From Pseudoxanthomonas yeongjuensis (lineage in GTDB: Bacteria > Pseudomonadota > Gammaproteobacteria > Xanthomonadales > Xanthomonadaceae), in contig NZ_PDWT01000003.1 of assembly GCF_010093345.1 (NCBI RefSeq), positions 186,001 to 250,000 on the forward strand: a stretch of DNA of 64,000 nt. Reading direction: 5' to 3'. The notes under the pieces were generated by a model. That model was not told where the DNA came from and did not search any database. It worked only from the letters and a program-made list of their open reading frames with translations. Shown in pieces: positions 16,582 to 25,522 of the stretch. Each line of letters opens with the position of its first letter. Position 1 is the stretch's first letter. A program made the position numbers and the translations under genes.

Positions 16582-17934
16582 ATGAGCCGCCGCCCCCTAG
16601 TCCTCGCGCTCGCCCTGGCCTTGCCCGCATTCGCCACCATCGATGCGGCCAGCGCCACCGACCTGATGCAGACCTATGAACTCGCCCGTGCCGGCGACCC
16701 GCAGCTGGCCGCCGCCGAATCCGGGCGCCTGGCGCAGAAGGAAGGCGCCGTGCAGGCACGCGCCAACCTGCTGCCGCAGGTCAACGGCAGCGCCTCGCTC
16801 AGCCGCAGCCGCAACGAGGAGGACGGCGTACCGGGCAGCTTGACCAACACCACCCGCAGCTACGGCCTGCGGGTTGACCAATCGATCCTCGATTTCAGCC
16901 GCTATTCGACCCTGCGCGGGCAGAAGGCGCTGAGCCAGGCCGCCGACTTCGACCTGGAAGCGGCCAACGATTCGCTGATCACGCGTACCTCCGCCGCGTA
17001 TTTCAACGTGCTGGTGGCGATCGAGACCCTGGCCGCGGCCGAAGCGCAGCAGACCGCGCTGCAGAAGCAGTTCGACTACGCGCAGAAACGCCTGGACGTG
17101 GGCCTGGCCCCGATCACCGACGTGCACGAAGCCCGCGCCCAGTACGACAGCGCCCGCGCCAGCGTGATCACCAGCCAGAACGCCTTGAAGGACGCGTACG
17201 AGGCCCTGACCGAGATCACCGGCCAGCCGATCAGCAATCTGAAAGCGCTGCCGGACGACTTCCGCCCGGTGCTGCCGACCGATTACGACGCCGAAGGCTG
17301 GGTCAGCACTGCCGTCGCCACCAACCCGGCGCTGAAGTCGCTGGAATACCAGGTGCAGTCGGCCGACGCCAGCGTGGCCACCGCGCGCGCCGGGCACCTG
17401 CCCACGCTGTCGCTCGGCGGCAGCTGGGGCAAGGATGCGGCCTGGGGCGATACGGCCAACGGCGGCAGCGGCACCGGCACCACGGTCGGCCTGACCCTGA
17501 GCGTTCCGATCTTCTCCGGCGGCGCCACCCAGTCGCGGGTGCGCGAGGCCCTGGCCAACCGCGACGCGGTCCAGGACGGCTACGAGCAGCAGAAGCGCGC
17601 GATCGTGCGCAACACCCGCAACGCCTACCAGACCCTGGAAGCGGGCATCAGCGAGATCGAGGCGCGGCGCCTGGCCCTGGTTTCGGCCAAGGCGGCGTAC
17701 GAAGCCTCGCAGGTCGGCCTGGAAGTCGGCACCCGCACCGTGCTGGACGTGCTGATCAACCAGCAGAACCTGTTCCAGGCCCAGCAGAACTACGCGCTGG
17801 CCAAGTACAACTACCTGCAGAACCGCCTGCTGCTGGACCAGGCCGCCGGCACCCTGGACGGCAGCGACGTGCAGGACGTGAACCGCCTGCTGACCGTGGA
17901 TGCGGACACGCAGCTGGCGCCCGCCACGCCGTAA
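16582..17934 (+). CDS. tolC: TolC-family outer-membrane efflux protein
   Basis: 450 aa from the ATG at 16582, chosen because AAGGAAA lies 5 nt upstream and a signal peptide follows (LVLALALALPAFATIDAASA). The longer frame from a TTG at 16561 would start inside the pcm-like stop. The two repeats of the outer-membrane efflux protein domain are visible: LMQTYELARAGDPQLAAAESG in the first half and WVSTAVATNPALKSLEYQV in the second, each followed by long helices that make the periplasmic tunnel. GLTLSVPIFSGG is the typical strand before the second hairpin. It is the likely outer-membrane partner for RND and type I systems, including the pump 2 kb upstream. Confidence 0.95.
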   Translation: MSRRPLVLALALALPAFATIDAASATDLMQTYELARAGDPQLAAAESGRLAQKEGAVQARANLLPQVNGSASLSRSRNEEDGVPGSLTNTTRSYGLRVDQSILDFSRYSTLRGQKALSQAADFDLEAANDSLITRTSAAYFNVLVAIETLAAAEAQQTALQKQFDYAQKRLDVGLAPITDVHEARAQYDSARASVITSQNALKDAYEALTEITGQPISNLKALPDDFRPVLPTDYDAEGWVSTAVATNPALKSLEYQVQSADASVATARAGHLPTLSLGGSWGKDAAWGDTANGGSGTGTTVGLTLSVPIFSGGATQSRVREALANRDAVQDGYEQQKRAIVRNTRNAYQTLEAGISEIEARRLALVSAKAAYEASQVGLEVGTRTVLDVLINQQNLFQAQQNYALAKYNYLQNRLLLDQAAGTLDGSDVQDVNRLLTVDADTQLAPATP

Positions 17935-18012
17935 TCCGCGGTTGCGGCAACGGCTTGATCGATTGCGGCGAACCCCGGTTCGCCGTAATCGTTTGCGATA
18001 TCCGATCGGTTT

Positions 18013-18076
18013 TGCGGGAGGGACTTCAGTCCCGACGCTTGCGCGCAGAATGCGCCGGGGCTGAAGCCCCTCCCAC
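18013..18076. repeat. Repeat family D palindrome after tolC
   Basis: TGCGGGAGGGACTTCAGTCC (from 18013) faces GGGGCTGAAGCCCCTCCCAC (to 18076), complementary with a few G-T or mismatched positions, around a 12-nt loop. It lies between the convergent tolC and waaA genes, 28 nt before the waaA stop. Confidence 0.8.
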
Positions 18077-18104
18077 ACCCTTCCACACGAGCAGGATCGA
18101 ACTT

Positions 18105-19403
18105 CTACGCGTTACCGGAAGGCAGATCGGCATCGATCATCTGCAGGGTCCTGGCCAGCGCGCCACGCCCCTGCTCCACCAGTGCGCGTCCGGCTCCGGA
18201 GATCCTGTCGCGCGCTTGCGGATCCGCGAGCAGCTCGCCGAGCGCCTGTGCGATACCGTCCGCATCGTCGGCGACCACCAGCGCGCCGGCTTCGCGCAGG
18301 CGCCGCGAGATCTCGACGAAGTTGTGCAGGTGCGGGCCGGTGACCATGGCGGTGCCGACCGCGGCGGGCTCGAGCAGGTTGTGCCCGCCGACCGGCTGCA
18401 GGCTGCCGCCGACGAAGGCGGCCTCGGCGCAGGCGTAGAACGCCATCAGTTCGCCCATCGTGTCGATCACGAATACGTCGTCATCGTCGCCAGGCCAAGT
18501 CGATTTCCTGCGCGTGGCCACCTTCCAGCCAGCGGCCTGGGCCTGTTCGGCCACGCGCCCGAAACGTTCCGGATGTCGCGGTGCCCACAGCAGCAGCAGC
18601 TCCGGCCAACGCTCGCGCAAGCGCCGATGGATGGCGACCACCGCGGCTTCTTCCTCTTCGTGGGTGCTGGCGGCGATCCACACCGGGCGCTGCCCCACGT
18701 TGTCCCTGAAGGTCTGCACGAAGTCGTCGAGCCCTTCGGGCACGGCGATGTCGAACTTGAGGTTGCCGGTATCGATCACGCCCTCGCGCGTCGCCCCCAG
18801 GGCGACGAAACGCCCGGCATCGGCGGAGGATTGCGCGCCGATGCACCGCAGCGTGCGCACCACCCGCGCGATCAGCGGGGCCAGTGCCCGGTAACCGCGC
18901 AGCGAGCGCGCCGACAGCCGCGCGTTGAGGATGTAGGCCGGGATGCCGCGATCGCGGCAACCGAACAGCAGGTTGGGCCACAACTCGGTTTCCATGACCA
19001 GCGCCAGTCGCGGCCGGTAATGGCGCAGAAAACGCGACACCGCGCCAGGCAGGTCGTAGGGCACATAGACGTGTTCGACCTCGTCGCCCCACAACGCGCG
19101 TACTCGCGCCGAGCCGGTCGGGGTGATGGTGGTGACCAGCCAGCGCCATTCGGGGTGCGCCTTGCGCAGCGCATCGACCACCGGCGCGGCGGCGTTGACC
19201 TCGCCCATCGACACCGCGTGCAACCACACATCGGTCTGCCGCGCAGGGTGCGGGTACGAGGCATAGCGCTCGTTCCAACGCTGGAAATACTCGCGAAAGC
19301 GGAACCCGCGCCAGATCAGGTGATAGACCGTGACCGGCGTCAGTACATAGAGCACGGCCGAATACAGGCCACGCAGGAAACGCTCGGTCAGGTCCATCCG
19401 CAT
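18105..19403 (-). CDS. waaA: 3-deoxy-D-manno-octulosonic acid (Kdo) transferase
   Basis: 432 aa, the normal length for WaaA/KdtA, which adds Kdo to lipid IVA on the inner face of the inner membrane. An N-terminal anchor helix (LYSAVLYVLTPVTVYHLIW) is followed by the GT-B half with WLHAVSMGEVNAAAPVVDAL and the H-x-E-E-E-A loop (ASTHEEEEAAVVAIHRRL). The nucleotide-sugar-binding half contains GGSLQPVGGHNLLEPAAVG. It diverges from the lpxL-type gene by 38 nt, which fits a shared lipid A role. Confidence 0.96.
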   Translation of the reverse strand: MRMDLTERFLRGLYSAVLYVLTPVTVYHLIWRGFRFREYFQRWNERYASYPHPARQTDVWLHAVSMGEVNAAAPVVDALRKAHPEWRWLVTTITPTGSARVRALWGDEVEHVYVPYDLPGAVSRFLRHYRPRLALVMETELWPNLLFGCRDRGIPAYILNARLSARSLRGYRALAPLIARVVRTLRCIGAQSSADAGRFVALGATREGVIDTGNLKFDIAVPEGLDDFVQTFRDNVGQRPVWIAASTHEEEEAAVVAIHRRLRERWPELLLLWAPRHPERFGRVAEQAQAAGWKVATRRKSTWPGDDDDVFVIDTMGELMAFYACAEAAFVGGSLQPVGGHNLLEPAAVGTAMVTGPHLHNFVEISRRLREAGALVVADDADGIAQALGELLADPQARDRISGAGRALVEQGRGALARTLQMIDADLPSGNA

Positions 19404-19429
19404 CGAAGAAGGATAACCAACTGAACCGT

Positions 19430-19435
19430 TAGAAT
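19430..19435 (+). promoter_or_regulatory. Candidate -10 box, possibly giving a leaderless mRNA
   Basis: TAGAAT (5 of 6 matches to TATAAT) lies 6 nt before the ATG of the acyltransferase gene at 19442. Transcription would start at or next to the A of the ATG, and no ribosome binding site is visible. No clear -35 box. Confidence 0.4.
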
Positions 19436-19441
19436 CGCTGT

Positions 19442-20362
19442 ATGGCAGAACACCGAATCGACAACGACCCCGCGCCGAAGGGCTTGCGCCAGTGGCCTGC
19501 CTGGCTGGGCATCGGCCTGGCCGCGCTGCTGGCCCGGCTGCCGTGGCGGCTGCAGCGCGTGCTCGGGCACTGGCTGGGCGGGTTGCTGCACGCGGTGCTG
19601 CGCGATCGCCGGCACGTGGCCGAACGCAACATCGCCCTGTGCTTCCCGGAACTGGAAACCACGCAACGGGCGGCGCTGGTGCGCAAGAGTTTCTCGGAAC
19701 TGGGCATCGGCCTGTTCGAGTTCGCCCGCGCCTGGTGGGGCAGCGTGCAGCCGATGCGTCGCGGCCTGCGCGTGGAAGGGCTGGAACATCTGGCGGCCGC
19801 GCGCGAAGGCGGGCGCGGGGTGATCGTGATTTCCGGACACTTCACCACCCTGGAGATCGCCGCGCGGCTGATGTGCGACCACGCGCCACTGGCCGGCATG
19901 TACCGTCCGCACGACCAGGGCGCGATGGAGTGGGCGGTCAAGCACGGACGCCTGCGCTATGCGACGCACATGTTCACCCGCGAGGAGCTGCGGCCGGCGT
20001 TGAAGCATCTCAAGCAGGGCGGGTTGCTGTGGTTCGCGCCCGACCAGGACACGCGGCGCGGCGAAAGCGTGTTCGTGCCGTTTTTCGGCCTGCCCGCGTA
20101 CAGCCTGACTTCGACCCACCAGCTGGCGCGCCTGTCCGGCGCGGCGGTGATCGCCTTCGCCCACGAACGCCGCGCCGATGGCGGCTACACGCTACGCCTG
20201 TCGCCGGCCTTCGCGGACTTCCCCGGCAAGGATGCGACCGCCGATACCGCGCGGGTGATGGCGGCCATCGAGGCGATGGTGCGCAAGGCGCCGGCGCAAT
20301 ACCTGTGGATCCACCGCCGCTTCAAGCGCCAGCCCGATGGCCGCGGAAAACTCTACGAATGA
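19442..20362 (+). CDS. Lipid A biosynthesis acyltransferase, LpxL/HtrB family (copy 1)
   Basis: 306 aa. These enzymes add a secondary acyl chain to Kdo-lipid A at the inner membrane. An N-terminal hydrophobic segment (WLGIGLAALLARLP) is followed by the family signature ERNIALCFPEL and the catalytic H-x4-E motif in SGHFTTLE (residues of about 137-144). Further conserved blocks are WFAPDQD and FVPFFGLPAYS, and the end QYLWIHRRFKRQP. It is followed head-on by a second family member. Which chain or position each adds cannot be read from sequence. Confidence 0.93.
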   Translation: MAEHRIDNDPAPKGLRQWPAWLGIGLAALLARLPWRLQRVLGHWLGGLLHAVLRDRRHVAERNIALCFPELETTQRAALVRKSFSELGIGLFEFARAWWGSVQPMRRGLRVEGLEHLAAAREGGRGVIVISGHFTTLEIAARLMCDHAPLAGMYRPHDQGAMEWAVKHGRLRYATHMFTREELRPALKHLKQGGLLWFAPDQDTRRGESVFVPFFGLPAYSLTSTHQLARLSGAAVIAFAHERRADGGYTLRLSPAFADFPGKDATADTARVMAAIEAMVRKAPAQYLWIHRRFKRQPDGRGKLYE

Positions 20363-20366
20363 CCCA

Positions 20367-20434
20367 TAGGGTGGGCCCCGGCCCACCTTCCGGAATCTTG
20401 CAACACTCCGAGCGGTGGGCCGGGGCCCACCCTA
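20367..20434. repeat. Repeat family A: paired GGTGGGCC palindromes
   Basis: TAGGGTGGGCCCCGGCCCACC (from 20367) and GGTGGGCCGGGGCCCACCCTA (to 20434) are inverted copies of each other and each is itself nearly palindromic. They fill almost all the space between the two convergent acyltransferase stops. On the minus strand the element adds an in-frame second stop (TGA TAG) to the lower gene. Confidence 0.85.
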
Positions 20435-21331
20435 TCAATAGACATCCGCTTCACCCGGCGGCCGGGTCTTGAAGCGCCGGTGCACCCACAGGTATTGCTC
20501 GGGATGCTGGCGGACCGGCTTTTCCAGTTCGGCCATGTAGCGCGCCGCGTCGGCGGCCGGATCGCCGCTGGGCCAGCCGCTCCATTGCGCCTCGATGCGC
20601 AGGCGGTAGCGGCCGTCCGCGTCGCGATGGAACCAGAACGGCAGCACCACCGCCTTGCCGCGCCGGGCGAGTTCCGGGGTCGCGGTCAGGGTCGCGGCGG
20701 GGATGCCGAAGAACGGCACGAACGCGTTCTGGTAGGTGAAGTTCTGGTCGGCCGAATACGCGACCACGCCGCCGCTCGAGAGTATCCGCAACAATCCGCG
20801 CACATCCTTCTTGGCGATGGTGCCGGCGAAACGACTGCGCCGCGCGCGGTCGAACATCGCTTCCAGGCAGCGATGGTTGTTGCGCCGGACCACCACGTGC
20901 ACCGGCTGCGCGGCGACTTCCTGCAGCAGCCGCGCGCACAGTTCGGAAGTAGTGAAGTGTCCGCCGAACAGCAACACACCGCGTCCGGCGGCGGTCGCCG
21001 CGCGCAGGTGTTCGATGCCTTCGATCTCGGCCAGGCCCGCCAACGCGGACGAAGGCGCATACCAGGCGCGGATCAGCTCGAGTGCGCCGGTGACCGTCGC
21101 CCGCAGGTTGTCGCGCAGCAGGCGCTTGCGCTGGGCATCGTCGAGACTGGGGAAGCACAGCGCGATATTGGTGCGCGCATAACGACTGCGCTTGCGCATG
21201 GCCGGCCCCAGCAGCCAGGTCATCACGCGCCCCAGCCACAACAGGATCGATTGCGGCAGGCGGGCGACGCCGGCCGCAAGCAGGTCCAGCGGCGCGATGA
21301 ACCAGCAGCGCGCCGCGCTTGCTTCAGTCAT
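20435..21331 (-). CDS. Lipid A biosynthesis acyltransferase, LpxL/HtrB family (copy 2)
   Basis: 298 aa, related to but clearly diverged from copy 1. It has an N-terminal membrane segment, TNIALCFPSLDDAQR, the catalytic H-x4-E in GGHFTTSE (about residues 133-140), SADQNF and FVPFFGIPAATLTATPELARR, ending QYLWVHRRFKTRPPGE. The gene overlaps the O-antigen-ligase-like gene upstream by 8 nt, so it is the last gene of a three-gene minus-strand unit (glycosyltransferase, ligase-like, acyltransferase). Likely the second secondary acyltransferase of lipid A. Confidence 0.92.
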   Translation of the reverse strand: MTEASAARCWFIAPLDLLAAGVARLPQSILLWLGRVMTWLLGPAMRKRSRYARTNIALCFPSLDDAQRKRLLRDNLRATVTGALELIRAWYAPSSALAGLAEIEGIEHLRAATAAGRGVLLFGGHFTTSELCARLLQEVAAQPVHVVVRRNNHRCLEAMFDRARRSRFAGTIAKKDVRGLLRILSSGGVVAYSADQNFTYQNAFVPFFGIPAATLTATPELARRGKAVVLPFWFHRDADGRYRLRIEAQWSGWPSGDPAADAARYMAELEKPVRQHPEQYLWVHRRFKTRPPGEADVY

Positions 21332-22607
21332 CGTCCCGGGCCAGCAGGCTGCCCGAATACAACGCCGCCAGCAGCAGGGTCAGCCCGCCCCAGAAGGTGG
21401 AATAGAACGCCAGGTGGGTATTCAACGGAAACACGGTGACACCCAGCGCCAGCATCGCCGGTCGCGCGCGGTCGCGGGCCTCGGGCGTGGCATAGCGCCA
21501 GGCGCGCCAGGCCAGGGCCGCTCCCGCCAGCCACAGCAGCAGGCCGATCGCGCCGGTCTCGCTGAGGATTTCCAGGACGATCTGGTGGGCATGGTGGGCG
21601 GGGCCGTCGCCCCAGGCAGGACTTATGTCGGGGGAAGGATCGCAAGCCGGGAATTCCTCGCGGAAGTTGCGCGCGCCGACGCCGTTGATCGGGTGTTCGC
21701 CGATCATGCAGGTGGCCGCGCGCCAGATCCGCGTGCGTCCGGACAAGGCCACGTCCACGCCGCTTTCATCGGCGGTCAGGACATGCGCGGTGCGCTGGAT
21801 GCGCTCCTGGAATTGCGGGGAGAACAGGGTCAGCACGACCAGCGTGGCCGCACCGAAGGCGAACACGCCCAGCAACTTCTTCCAACCCAGCAGGCGCCAG
21901 CCCGAGAACACCAGCACCAGGGTGTAGGTCAGCCATGCCGCGCGCGCGCCGGCCAGCAGGATCACCATGCCGATCGCCGCCGCCGCCAGCGACCAGCCGA
22001 GCAGGCCGAAGCGTTTCGCGACCGCGAACAGGGCGAAAGGCGAAAGGCTGGCCAGGACCACGCCGAGCTTCAGATTGCAGGGCCCGAGGATCCCGCTGAG
22101 GCGATCGAGCACGGCCACGTCGGCGGCCGTGCACATGCTGCGTCCGCTGATCAGCTGCTTGATCTGGTCGATGCCCCAGAACAGCGGACTGGTGCCCGAG
22201 TCGACCTGCAGCAGCGCATCCACGGTCCATATCGCGCCGATGATCGCCAACCCATTGAAGGTGGTGCGGCGGCCATGCTCGTTGGCCACCGCCGAGGCCA
22301 CCAGCCACAGGAATGGCAGGTAGCGCAGCCCGGTGGCGGTTTTGTAGAACGCATGCTTCGCATCCAGCGCATCGAACGAGGAGAGCAGCTGCGGCGTCCA
22401 GTAGGCGAAGAACATCACGCTGGTCAGCGCCCAGGCCGGGCCGCTGAGCAGGCGCGTGCCGCCGCGGAAACGCACCATCAGCAACTGCACGATCGCGGCC
22501 AGCGCACCCAGCACCATGATGGCTTCGGCGTAGCCGGCGGCGGGCCACAGGGCGACGAAGGTCAGCACCCATGCCGGCGCCCAGCGCCAGCCGTGCTCGG
22601 GTGCCAT
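21324..22607 (-). CDS. O-antigen ligase family (WaaL-like) membrane protein
   Basis: 427 aa from the ATG at 22607. About ten to twelve membrane helices are visible (for example VLGALAAIVQLLMV, LAAAAIGMVILLAGARAAWLTYTLVLV, FAFGAATLVVLTLF). The Wzy/WaaL signature region follows: GRTRIWRAATCMIGEHPINGVG and a large periplasmic loop with DGPAHHAHQIVLEILSETG, including the H that WaaL-type proteins use. The upstream ATG at 22643 would overlap the glycosyltransferase gene by 29 nt; the true start is one of these two. Whether it ligates O-antigen or another polymer is not shown. Confidence 0.88.
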   Translation of the reverse strand: MAPEHGWRWAPAWVLTFVALWPAAGYAEAIMVLGALAAIVQLLMVRFRGGTRLLSGPAWALTSVMFFAYWTPQLLSSFDALDAKHAFYKTATGLRYLPFLWLVASAVANEHGRRTTFNGLAIIGAIWTVDALLQVDSGTSPLFWGIDQIKQLISGRSMCTAADVAVLDRLSGILGPCNLKLGVVLASLSPFALFAVAKRFGLLGWSLAAAAIGMVILLAGARAAWLTYTLVLVFSGWRLLGWKKLLGVFAFGAATLVVLTLFSPQFQERIQRTAHVLTADESGVDVALSGRTRIWRAATCMIGEHPINGVGARNFREEFPACDPSPDISPAWGDGPAHHAHQIVLEILSETGAIGLLLWLAGAALAWRAWRYATPEARDRARPAMLALGVTVFPLNTHLAFYSTFWGGLTLLLAALYSGSLLARDDD

Positions 22608-22614
22608 CGGGGAA

Positions 22615-23751
22615 TCAGCGTGCAACGCGCGGGGAAGGGTCATCGGCAAGCTCTTGGTAAAGGGCCAGGGTGGCCTCCTGCATGGCGCGCAGGGTATAGG
22701 GCATCGTAGCCAATGGCGACGGCGGGTGCCTGAGCAGTGCGCGTGCGGTGGAAGCGAGCGCTGCTTCGTCGAAGGCCGGCACCGCGCCCTGCGGTTGCAG
22801 CTCGGCGAGCAATTCGCCGACCCCGCCATGCGCCCAGCCCAGCACCGGACGGCCGACCGACAGCGCTTCGATCACGGTACGGCCGAACGATTCGGGCTTG
22901 CGCGAAAGCTGCAGCACCAGGTCCGAGGCCGCATAGGCCTCGGCGATGCGCGAGGTCGCGGCGGTGAAGGCCACTGCATCGGCGATGCCGAGCGCAACCG
23001 CTTCGCCTTCCATTTCGGCGATGTAATCCTCGCGCCCGGCCGCGCGCGCGCCGGGCAGCCACAGGCGCGCATCGCCGCCATCGCCACGCAGGGCCGCGAG
23101 CAGGCGCAAGGCATCGACATGGCCTTTCAGTCGCGTGCCGCGTCCCGGCAGCAGCAGCAGCGGCCCTTCGCCACCGAGTTGCGGATGTTCCCTGGCGAAC
23201 TCCCCGCGCAATGCAGGGCCGGGTTCCGCGACACGTGGGAACCGGGTCGTATCGATACCGCGCGGGATCACCCGCAGCTTGCCGGGATCGGTCCGTGGAT
23301 AGTGGCGCAGCAGATAGTCGCGCACCGTGTCGGACACGCAGATCACGCGTTCGCCATGGGTCATCACCGCGCTGTAGCGGCCGGGCGAGTTGAGCCCGTG
23401 CATGGTGGTGACGAAATGCGGGCGCTGCGCCACGGCGATAGCCTGCAGCGCCTTCCATCCCAGCCACGCCGGCAGGCGCGAACGCGCGTGCACGATGTCG
23501 GCCTGTTCGCCAACGAACAGTTTCCGCAACGCCGGCAAATGGCGCAAGGTCAGCAGCGACTTGCGCCCGATATCCAGCGCGATGTGCTCGGCGCCGGTGG
23601 CGCGCAAGGCAGGCAACAGGCGGCCGCCGGCGGAAACGACGATCGAGCGGTGGCCCGCGGCGACCAGCGCTTCTGAGATTTCGAGAGTGGAGCGTTCGAC
23701 CCCGCCCGACTCGAGCGCCGGGAGCAACTGGACCACGGTCAATCGACGCAT
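22615..23751 (-). CDS. Glycosyltransferase, GT4-like (GT-B fold)
   Basis: 378 aa. The N-terminal half starts with [20 protein letters not shown], typical of GT4 proteins; the acceptor half contains [15 protein letters not shown] and [10 protein letters not shown]. The donor half has [10 protein letters not shown] (basic residues that contact the nucleotide) and the E-x7-E motif in [11 protein letters not shown]. First gene of the unit with the ligase-like and acyltransferase genes, so a sugar transfer to LPS core or O-chain is likely. The exact sugar is unknown. Confidence 0.92.
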   Translation of the reverse strand: MRRLTVVQLLPALESGGVERSTLEISEALVAAGHRSIVVSAGGRLLPALRATGAEHIALDIGRKSLLTLRHLPALRKLFVGEQADIVHARSRLPAWLGWKALQAIAVAQRPHFVTTMHGLNSPGRYSAVMTHGERVICVSDTVRDYLLRHYPRTDPGKLRVIPRGIDTTRFPRVAEPGPALRGEFAREHPQLGGEGPLLLLPGRGTRLKGHVDALRLLAALRGDGGDARLWLPGARAAGREDYIAEMEGEAVALGIADAVAFTAATSRIAEAYAASDLVLQLSRKPESFGRTVIEALSVGRPVLGWAHGGVGELLAELQPQGAVPAFDEAALASTARALLRHPPSPLATMPYTLRAMQEATLALYQELADDPSPRVAR

Positions 23752-23776
23752 CGGCGCAGGGCCCGTGCGCGCGACG

Positions 23777-23974
23777 TCAGTCGGCGAGGACGAAATGCGA
23801 ACCGCAGTAAGGGCATTGCACTTCGTGGCCCGGCGCGTCCTCGATGGCCAGGTACACGCGCGGATGCGAATTCCACAAGGCCATCGACGGCAACGGGCAA
23901 CTCAGCGGCAGATCGCTGCGGTGCACGGTGTAGCGCTTCTCGGCATTGGCGGGCGCGGCGGCGGTCTGGTTCAT
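23777..23974 (-). CDS. Zinc-finger protein, zf-CHCC family
   Basis: 65 aa. The C-terminal half has the CHCC pattern: C in LSCPLP, H in WNSHPRVYLAI, and C-x2-C in VQCPYCGSHF. This small family shares its zinc motif with the mitochondrial complex I subunit NDUFS6. Its role in bacteria is not established. It sits 25 nt upstream of the glycosyltransferase gene in the same direction, so it could lead that transcript. No ribosome binding site is obvious. Confidence 0.85.
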   Translation of the reverse strand: MNQTAAAPANAEKRYTVHRSDLPLSCPLPSMALWNSHPRVYLAIEDAPGHEVQCPYCGSHFVLAD

Positions 23975-24042
23975 GGCTTTATTCGATGGAACGCGAGGGA
24001 TTGCAGTCTAGCAGCCGGGTCCATGCCGAAAAAGGACGGCAC

Positions 24043-24123
24043 CCCGTAGAGCGGGGCTCGCCCCGCTGCTTTTCCATCCGTCGCGTGGAAGCAAGGGCAG
24101 CGGGGCGAGCCCCGCTCTACGGG
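24043..24123. repeat. Repeat family E palindrome
   Basis: Two perfectly complementary 27-nt arms, 24043-24069 (CCCGTAGAGCGGGGCTC...) and 24097-24123, around a 27-nt loop. It begins about 70 nt before the zinc-finger gene and ends 31 nt after the stop of the first YceI gene. The outer GTAG end resembles those of families A and B. Confidence 0.9.
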
Positions 24124-24153
24124 TTTGGCGTTCGAGGAAACCCGCTTCGCCGG

Positions 24154-24729
24154 CTATTCCGTCTTCGGCACGATCGCCTCGGTGGTGATCGACAACTTCA
24201 CCTCGTCGCCGACATTGGGCACGTACAGGCCCACGCCGAAATCGCTGCGCTTGATCGTCGCGGTCGCGTCGAAACCGATGATGCCGCGGCCGTCGCCTAG
24301 CTTGTCGGCCTTGTTCAGGGTCACGTCCAGCACCACCGGCCTGGTGATGTCCTTGATGGTCAGGTCGCCGCCGACCTTGAGCCTGCCTTCGCCCGCGGCT
24401 TCGACCTTGCTGCTCTTGAAGGTCGCGGACGGAAACTTGATCGCGTCGAAGAAGTCGGCGCTGCGCAGATGCTCGTCGAAATCCTTGACGAAGGCATTCA
24501 AACCCGACAGCGGCAGGGTCACCTGCACGCTGGAGGCGGCCACGTCTTCGGCATCGTAGACCAGGGTGCCATCGGCCTGGCCGAAGTTGGCGCTGGGGTG
24601 CGAGAAACCCTTGTGGTTCCAACTGGCGAGAACCAGGGTGTGGTTGGGATCGAGCTTGTAGGTGACCGGGGCGGCGAAGGCCGGAGCGGCGAAGGCGAAC
24701 AGGAGGGCAGCGAGCAGGGTCTTGCGCAT
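24154..24729 (-). CDS. YceI family periplasmic protein (copy 1)
   Basis: 191 aa with a signal peptide (LLAALLFAFAAPAFA). YceI proteins are small lipocalin-like barrels that bind polyisoprenoid-type lipids in the periplasm. The family pattern is present: YKLDPNHTLVLASWNHKGFSHP at the N-terminus, then SADFFDAIKFPSATFKS and KVGGDLTIKDITRPVVLDV. GGAG lies 7 nt before the ATG. It is one of two adjacent paralogues with very similar sequence. Confidence 0.94.
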   Translation of the reverse strand: MRKTLLAALLFAFAAPAFAAPVTYKLDPNHTLVLASWNHKGFSHPSANFGQADGTLVYDAEDVAASSVQVTLPLSGLNAFVKDFDEHLRSADFFDAIKFPSATFKSSKVEAAGEGRLKVGGDLTIKDITRPVVLDVTLNKADKLGDGRGIIGFDATATIKRSDFGVGLYVPNVGDEVKLSITTEAIVPKTE

Positions 24730-24891
24730 GGCGGTTCTCCGGGGGCAAAGGGTCGCGGTGCAGCGCGACCGTCCGGATCCGGACCGGACGCGCGCATCGG
24801 CTGGAACCCTACCCTATTCCGCTGCGCAAAAGAAAACGCCGGCCGCGATGGAAGCGCGACCGGCGTTGCCGGGGACAGCGGTGGCCGTGGC

Positions 24892-25467
24892 TTATTCGGT
24901 CTTGGGCACTCCCGCCTCGGTGGTGATGCGGATCTTGACCTCGTCGCTCACCGCCGGCGCATACAGGCCCACACCGAAATCGCTGCGCTTGATCGTGGCG
25001 CTGGCGTCGAAGCCGATCGCCGCCTGCTTCTGCATGTTCTCGCCGACCTTGTTCAGGGTCACGTCCAGCACCACCGGCCTGGTGATGTCCTTGATGGTCA
25101 GGTCGCCGCTGACCTTGAGCTTGCCGCCGCCCAGGTCTTCGACCCGGGTGCTCTTGAAGCTGGCGGACGGGAACTTGATCGCGTCGAAGAAGTCGGCGCT
25201 GCGCAAGTGCTCGTCGAACTTGGCGCTGAAGGCGTTCAGGCCCGACAGCGGCAAGGTCACCTGCACGCTGGACTTGGCGACGTTGTCGGCGTCGTAGACC
25301 AGGCTGCCATCGGCCTGGCCGAAATGCGCGCTGGGATTGGAGAAGCCGAAGTGGCTCCACTGCGCGATCACGTCGGTGTGGGTCGGGTCGAGCTTGTAGG
25401 TGACCGGCGCGGCGAAGGCCGAACCGGCGAAGGCGAACAGGGCGGCAACGAGCAGGGTCTTGCGCAT
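24892..25467 (-). CDS. YceI family periplasmic protein (copy 2)
   Basis: 191 aa from the ATG at 25467, chosen because GAGGAATCC precedes it and the signal peptide (LLVAALFAFAGSAFA) starts there; the longer frame to 25662 runs into the reductase gene. It matches copy 1 over its whole length (for example LRSADFFDAIKFPSA and DLTIKDITRPVVLDV are identical) and ends with the same VPKTE. The two arose by tandem duplication. It lies 55 nt downstream of the RutE-like gene in the same direction. Confidence 0.94.
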   Translation of the reverse strand: MRKTLLVAALFAFAGSAFAAPVTYKLDPTHTDVIAQWSHFGFSNPSAHFGQADGSLVYDADNVAKSSVQVTLPLSGLNAFSAKFDEHLRSADFFDAIKFPSASFKSTRVEDLGGGKLKVSGDLTIKDITRPVVLDVTLNKVGENMQKQAAIGFDASATIKRSDFGVGLYAPAVSDEVKIRITTEAGVPKTE

Positions 25468-25522
25468 GATGGATTCCTCTAATATCGGGTGGGGTGGAAC
25501 AGAAAGGGAATGGGGAAGCGGG

